The position numbers and the translations under genes were made by a program. From Anabaena lutea FACHB-196 (GTDB lineage: Bacteria; Cyanobacteriota; Cyanobacteriia; Cyanobacteriales; Nostocaceae): 47,055 bases of DNA. The DNA is taken from the NCBI RefSeq assembly GCF_014698305.1, contig NZ_JACJST010000035.1, positions 1-47,055 on the forward strand, read 5' to 3'. This document shows positions 42,999 to 47,055 of this stretch, in pieces. Under the pieces are notes generated by a model that was not told where the DNA came from, made no database searches, and was given only the letters and a program-made list of their open reading frames with translations. Each line of letters starts with the position of its first letter. Position 1 is the stretch's first letter.

Positions 42999-44996
42999 AT
43001 GCCCGTACCAGGAAACCCATCATTCAGCGACTTACCGAGTAGATTTAACCAGGGCATAGACAACTTACAGAAGCGATTTGGATGGCAACCAGAATATGAT
43101 AAAGGAAATCCGAACGCGATGATTCAACGGCAAATTGACGAGCTAAAACGTCAAATTGCTGAAATTAACAAAAAATCTGAAGCTCAAAATAGAAGAATTC
43201 AAATATTAGAATTTAAATTTGATGGTGAGAAGGTAGCGAATGCTGCGGAACATAAGTCTTTATGGGGTGCGATTGGGTTGCTTCAAAAGCTTGTAGCAGG
43301 TTTAACTGCTGGACTACCAGCATTAGTTAAATCGATTATTTTATCTATCATTGGTAGCATTCTTCTCTCCAAACTAATAGACCTTGGAATGGAAGCATTC
43401 CTTAAAAATGGCAAGTTTGATTTATCAGGAATTCTTGCACTTATTCAAGGTGCAAAAGCCGATGCACGAGCAGCAGCTACTATCGCAGTGAAAGCCGAAG
43501 GGAAAGCGGATAAAGCATTGACCAGGGCTGAAGCTGCACTAGAAAATATTAAATTTCTAGAAAAATCCGCATTAAATGCCATGAAGCGATTAGAGGCATT
43601 TATTAAAGATGAAATCAAATTTTTAACCAGTTCCACAAAGAACGCCTTACTAAGGCTGCAAGATAGAGTTATAAGCTTAGAGAAAGTAGTTGCTGGTGTC
43701 CAATCATCCCTCAATGCTTTACAAGCTAAATTAAATCAATTTGTTGCATCATTAAATTCCCAAATAAAAAGCATCAATTCAACAATTCAAAAAATCAATG
43801 CTGACTTGAGCAAATCCATTCAGAAGGTAAATGCTGACCTTTTAAAGACTATTCAGGGCATAAAAACTGAATTTCTCAAGGCACTTGAAAAAATCAATGT
43901 TGATTTACCCAAGGAACTGAATAAGCTAAAAAATGATTTTGGAGGTGAACTTAATAAAATAAAATCCGGTGTACTTCAAGAGCTTCAAAAAATCAAACCA
44001 TTAACAGATAAAATCCCAGAAATACTTGCTAAAATCGCCACCTTCTCTATTGAAGTAGCAGCAATTTGGCTGGCGATTAATGCGATAAAAGCCGTTCTAG
44101 GAGCATTAAAGGTAGGGATAACAAAGCCAGTGACAATTATCAATAATTACACAACCAACAACTACAACAATCCCGACTTGGGGCTGCTGAAAAAAATCGA
44201 CATAACAACAACAGCCAATTTGGCTCTGACAAAAAATGTACAAGCTGCTGTTACTGCGGTTTCTCTGAAGTTGATAGCTGGGTTTAAGTGGCTTCAATTA
44301 GACAGGTTGTTAAACGTCTTGATTTTTGCAGCAACGATACATAACGCCTTCCAATTAAGCTCAAATATCGGTGTTACGCTGATGCAAGTAATACAGAATG
44401 TGCTTGATACTATTGGATTAAAGGATGACTCAGGGGCAACTTTCGACGTAACAACCGCTATTAATTCAACTGTAGAAAATGTTGTCAAAACTATTATTGG
44501 GGAGGACAATTACACCACTATTAAAAAGGAATGGGCTAAATACAACCGCATTTATCAAGCGGCTGGCAATCTATTTTCTTCCCTGCTTGATATGGCAGAC
44601 ACAACTTTATATGCATTACAAGTAATTGCGGGTCAAACTTCAAAAATAGGTAATGCTTTGAGGAATGCGGGTGAGGTGTTTGAAAACGCCTACGGGTGGT
44701 TCAATCCCACGCCAAACTTCTCCAATCCTTTACTTACTAAACTAAATCAATTGGAGGACACTGCAAGCATCGTAGAAAATGTATCTCAACAGCCATTAAA
44801 CGTGAAATCGGCTAAGGAAGATTTGGAGCAATCAGCCGCAAATTTGGCAGATAGTTTGGAGCAGAAAGAAGGCGCACCGCAAGGCAAGGAAATTCCAGAG
44901 GCTAAAAAAGTAAAAGAAGCTGAAGATGCGGGAAAAGCCGTTTCAGCCGGAAAAGATATTACTGACCCTATAGACAAAGTTGAGGATGATTCATAA
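42999..44996 (+). CDS. Large coiled-coil protein with hydrophobic segments, tape-measure-like
   Basis: The protein has 665 residues. Parts in order: a coiled-coil start (about 35-70), a hydrophobic region (about 85-135, KSIILSIIGSILLSKLIDLG), an Ala-rich helix (145-185), a long coiled coil with repeated INxxIQKINADL-type heptads (about 200-345), a second hydrophobic helix (about 345-375), an Asn/Thr link (INNYTTNNYNN), a third hydrophobic region (about 425-470) and an acidic charged tail. The length, repeats and inner hydrophobic helices match phage tape-measure or pore-forming proteins. It is by far the largest product of the module. Confidence 0.6.
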   Translation: MPVPGNPSFSDLPSRFNQGIDNLQKRFGWQPEYDKGNPNAMIQRQIDELKRQIAEINKKSEAQNRRIQILEFKFDGEKVANAAEHKSLWGAIGLLQKLVAGLTAGLPALVKSIILSIIGSILLSKLIDLGMEAFLKNGKFDLSGILALIQGAKADARAAATIAVKAEGKADKALTRAEAALENIKFLEKSALNAMKRLEAFIKDEIKFLTSSTKNALLRLQDRVISLEKVVAGVQSSLNALQAKLNQFVASLNSQIKSINSTIQKINADLSKSIQKVNADLLKTIQGIKTEFLKALEKINVDLPKELNKLKNDFGGELNKIKSGVLQELQKIKPLTDKIPEILAKIATFSIEVAAIWLAINAIKAVLGALKVGITKPVTIINNYTTNNYNNPDLGLLKKIDITTTANLALTKNVQAAVTAVSLKLIAGFKWLQLDRLLNVLIFAATIHNAFQLSSNIGVTLMQVIQNVLDTIGLKDDSGATFDVTTAINSTVENVVKTIIGEDNYTTIKKEWAKYNRIYQAAGNLFSSLLDMADTTLYALQVIAGQTSKIGNALRNAGEVFENAYGWFNPTPNFSNPLLTKLNQLEDTASIVENVSQQPLNVKSAKEDLEQSAANLADSLEQKEGAPQGKEIPEAKKVKEAEDAGKAVSAGKDITDPIDKVEDDS

Positions 44997-45838
44997 TGGC
45001 TTTACCAGATGGATATAAACCGTGGGAGCATTTACAAGATATGCTCAGACGCGACCACAATAAATTATTAGCAAGATATTTCAAGGATTTAGGTCCGAAT
45101 TGGGAGCCTGAAATCGGAACTACTAGAGGTGCAATTAGAACAGCGGTGACAATTCAAGATAGAGATACATCTACTATCACTTTAATTCGGCTTTTTTATT
45201 TTTACGTGGTGCTGGGATATGCCTTCCGTGGCTTGGCTCCAGTTTTCGGTGTGCCGAGTCAACAATTTCAAGAAGCCTATGAACTGCACCCGCAAATATT
45301 CCTTTACTTCTCGCAAGATAGAGCATCTGTACCCGATGGGCTTCGCCCTGTGGAAGCTGAAATTTCTTTCCGAGTAATGGGGCATACAAAAGAAAGCATG
45401 ACCCCAGCAAAGGCGCTACCTTTCGCCTCAAGGATTGCAGAAGAATTCACAGAATTAAATAAAGGAATTACCTTCAATAAAGGTAAGCAAATAGTTTCTT
45501 ATGCTGACCCGAAAAATGGGCTAAAAACTTTGAAAATTTTTGCACTTTCTCAGGCAGAAGGTGTTGATGTTATTAAAAAAGTTTGTAAGATTCTGCTATT
45601 GCCTTTCTCTGATGATTTAATCGGTCTTTCGGACAAACCAAAAAAATCTTCGGTAACAAAACCCGTGGGGAATGAGGTAGTTTACGGAAAATCCGTGAAA
45701 AAGAAGCGATGGAGACCCAGCGCGAAGGTGCGGTTTCGATTCGCCTACATGGTGATTGATAATAGGGAATTCCCTATTAGCTTGGTAGACACAACCGGGA
45801 GATTCCCGGAGGCTATTATCACGAAATATCCAACGTAG
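44996..45838 (+). CDS. Unknown protein of the module
   Basis: 280 residues; the start overlaps the previous stop by one base. N-terminal segment PWEHLQDMLRRDHNKLLARY, a helical region with YVVLGYAFRGLAPVFG, a basic C-terminal part (VKKKRWRPSAKVRFRFAYM) and no transmembrane span. I recognise no catalytic motif. Basic tails of this kind may bind nucleic acid or a protein scaffold. This gene ends the first tight block; a 100-bp gap with a hairpin follows. Confidence 0.6.
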   Translation: MALPDGYKPWEHLQDMLRRDHNKLLARYFKDLGPNWEPEIGTTRGAIRTAVTIQDRDTSTITLIRLFYFYVVLGYAFRGLAPVFGVPSQQFQEAYELHPQIFLYFSQDRASVPDGLRPVEAEISFRVMGHTKESMTPAKALPFASRIAEEFTELNKGITFNKGKQIVSYADPKNGLKTLKIFALSQAEGVDVIKKVCKILLLPFSDDLIGLSDKPKKSSVTKPVGNEVVYGKSVKKKRWRPSAKVRFRFAYMVIDNREFPISLVDTTGRFPEAIITKYPT

Positions 45839-45858
45839 AAACAGTCCCGTATAAAAAC

Positions 45859-45881
45859 GCGGATATATAATATATGTCCGC
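45859..45881 (+). promoter_or_regulatory. Hairpin in leader of the 119-codon gene
   Basis: GCGGATATAT can pair with ATATATGTCCGC except for one bulged base. It lies 58 nt before the ATG of the next gene. No T-tract follows, so it is not a standard terminator. The 100-bp gap around it is the longest in the module, so a separate promoter or a stabilising leader structure is plausible. Confidence 0.5.
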
Positions 45882-45938
45882 AGGGTATGAAGCCTGATTC
45901 ATATGCCAGAATGCTTGATATGAAAGGATTAGGGCATT

Positions 45939-46298
45939 ATGGTAAAAAAGAAATCTGCGTATAGAATCGATGTTGGTGCAACTGGCTGCGTGTACCTGAA
46001 AGCCTACCCCAACGTAATAGGTGGGATTGCCACTGAGATTGGATGGACTCTGGATGATGACGGTGTACCCCCTGCGGGTAAAGTCATTATCGCCGAGAAT
46101 CGAAGCGATGCACTCGACAGGGGGCTTGTTGCGTTTCGGATTACCTACAAGAAGAATAAGAAGCGGCTGGGTACTGTGATTTTAGTCGCGCCTGACAAGG
46201 CTGATACCGCTAAAGATGAGTTGCTTGGCAAGGCGTACAACGGCGGGGTAATCAGCAAAGTCACTTCACCGCGTCGAGTCAAATACGTAGCTGGGTAA
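45939..46298 (+). CDS. Small basic beta-rich protein, possible structural subunit
   Basis: 119 residues, start KKKSAYRIDVGATGCVYLKA, repeated beta strands (KVIIAENRSDAL, RLGTVILVAPD) and a basic C-terminal end (SPRRVKYVAG). A good Shine-Dalgarno AAAGGA lies 12 nt before the ATG. A leader hairpin and strong ribosome site make it a candidate for a highly expressed product, such as a coat or tail-tube subunit. This is inference; the fold is not identified. Confidence 0.6.
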   Translation: MVKKKSAYRIDVGATGCVYLKAYPNVIGGIATEIGWTLDDDGVPPAGKVIIAENRSDALDRGLVAFRITYKKNKKRLGTVILVAPDKADTAKDELLGKAYNGGVISKVTSPRRVKYVAG

Positions 46299-46340
46299 TT
46301 GGTCTGATATTTCAGTTTATTAATTAAGGAAAAGTAATCG

Positions 46341-46541
46341 ATGGAATACGTGATTGTGAAAGTCGAGGCAGGTGCTGTCACTGGCTATTGGGATGGATCG
46401 GTTTTTCAAGCCAACATCGACCTCTCCGACGTGCAGGGAACTGTAGAGGATGCACGATTTCTACAGGGGTCGGTACAGACTCAAGACCTGAGTTTTGATG
46501 TAGAGTACCGTGAAGCCAACGTTACTATCGTTCTTGTTTAA
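46341..46541 (+). CDS. Tiny acidic beta protein of the module
   Basis: 66 residues, opening MEYVIVKVEAGAVTGYWDG, acidic middle and a hydrophobic end ANVTIVLV. A strong Shine-Dalgarno AAGGA is placed 11 nt before the ATG. It is too small for a typical enzyme; a decoration or regulatory peptide is possible. It follows the 119-codon gene by 42 nt. Confidence 0.65.
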   Translation: MEYVIVKVEAGAVTGYWDGSVFQANIDLSDVQGTVEDARFLQGSVQTQDLSFDVEYREANVTIVLV

Positions 46542-46561
46542 TTAATTGGGTGAAAATTATT

Positions 46562-47008
46562 ATGTGGTCAAAGATTGGCGAGAGAAAATTTACGGATTTA
46601 TTCGTTAGTCCCAAACCTACAATAATTTTTATCCACAATTGGACAAATAGAAGAATAGCTGTATCTTGCGAAGTACCGGGTAGGGAATGGGAGCAAGTTG
46701 CATGGCTTATCCCATTCATGAATACTCCTGCGGGGAGATTCGATGGAACGTGGTACAGGCTTTTTGAGGGGTCAAAGATGTTTACTTTGCCCAAGGAAGA
46801 GTTGATTGGATGTTCTTTGGAAATACGTCCAAGACCCCCCATAAAAACTATAACTATTAAGGTCTACGAATCTTTCTTGAACGACGAATTTTCAATAATC
46901 AATAATGAGGAATCATTGCTTTCGGTTAAGGAAGAATTGCAAAAATCTATCAATGCCGTCCATCAAAAGGTAATTAAACTAAACAAAATAATTAAAAATA
47001 AGCAATGA
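46562..47008 (+). CDS. Unknown protein with C-terminal coiled coil
   Basis: 148 residues from the ATG at 46562 (an in-frame GTG at 46550 would add four). The N-terminal 100 residues are beta-rich with several Trp (FIHNWTNRRIAVSC, GTWYRLFEG), the last 45 form a coiled coil (EELQKSINAVHQKVIKLNKI). The stop overlaps the start of the next gene by ATGA. Not recognised. Confidence 0.6.
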   Translation: MWSKIGERKFTDLFVSPKPTIIFIHNWTNRRIAVSCEVPGREWEQVAWLIPFMNTPAGRFDGTWYRLFEGSKMFTLPKEELIGCSLEIRPRPPIKTITIKVYESFLNDEFSIINNEESLLSVKEELQKSINAVHQKVIKLNKIIKNKQ

Positions 47009-47055
47009 ATGCAGAAAGAGTAGGAATGATAGTTACATTAATAACCATCATTACT
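47005..47055 (+). CDS. Partial gene, membrane-helix start
   Basis: ATG at 47005 overlaps the previous stop by 4 nt. The 17 visible codons read MNAERVGMIVTLITIIT, a polar start then a hydrophobic helix. The gene runs out of the window, so its product is probably membrane-bound but cannot be named. Confidence 0.55.
   Translation, partial: MNAERVGMIVTLITIIT

Noticed and set aside
39748-47055. Conjugative element (ICE) interpretation
   Set aside because: No relaxase, VirB4/VirD4 or TraG-like ATPase motif is visible in this part; it remains possible beyond the window.

Overview
The window is cyanobacterial chromosome, most likely from a filamentous heterocyst-forming lineage (Nostocales). The grounds are about two dozen HIP1 octamers (GCGATCGC), heptanucleotide STRR arrays (TGACTCC-type), dispersed repeats and MITE-like inverted repeats of the kind found in Nostoc/Anabaena, a carotenoid-protein pair (HCP plus CTDH), and a xisI remnant. 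This is inferred from gene content; no species can be named.

Layout. 1-3.3 kb is an accessory patch: a truncated Uma2 fragment, a small deaminase-fold toxin-like gene with a probable immunity partner, an intact Uma2 gene, and a PIN/nuclease-like pair. 3.3-6.2 kb holds csaB-like, DUF2499/DUF3593 and hisA. 6.2-8.7 kb has a MITE and two paralogous coiled-coil proteins. 9.2-12.1 kb is the phosphate-sensing cluster sphR-sphS-phoU. 12.5-17.4 kb carries a CRP-type regulator, an SLH porin, a zinc-ribbon-like protein, and the split orange-carotenoid-protein genes (N-domain HCP, C-domain CTDH). 17.7-20.7 kb is an RsbW-like/RsbU-like partner-switch pair followed by a NarL-type regulator. 21.6-31.1 kb contains a WecG-type glycosyltransferase, an FtsE-like ATPase, an alpha/beta hydrolase, DUF4330, an M48 protease, a metallophosphatase, DUF2470 and sdhA. 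31.2-32.9 kb is a decayed patch (frameshifted YaaC-like gene, xisI tail). 33.0-39.4 kb has a glcD-type oxidase, a GHL10 protein, a membrane protein and a degenerate PAS-GAF-GAF histidine-kinase-like protein.

39.4-47.06 kb is the most unusual part. Right after a tRNA-Lys(CUU) gene, eleven same-strand genes begin, tightly packed, with several 1-4 nt overlaps, and run off the end. None matches a housekeeping family I know. Their features (phage-like C-terminal beta domain, proline-rich spacer joined to a coiled coil, a 665-residue coiled-coil/hydrophobic tape-measure-like protein, two small proteins with strong Shine-Dalgarno sites) suggest the structural module of a tRNA-linked mobile element. 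The module has no HIP1 site. No integrase, terminase, portal or recognisable capsid gene is visible, so the type of element is unresolved.

The best candidates for something undescribed are this 39.7-47 kb module and the deaminase/immunity cassette at 0.3-1.5 kb, which lies between two copies of a Uma2 3' end.
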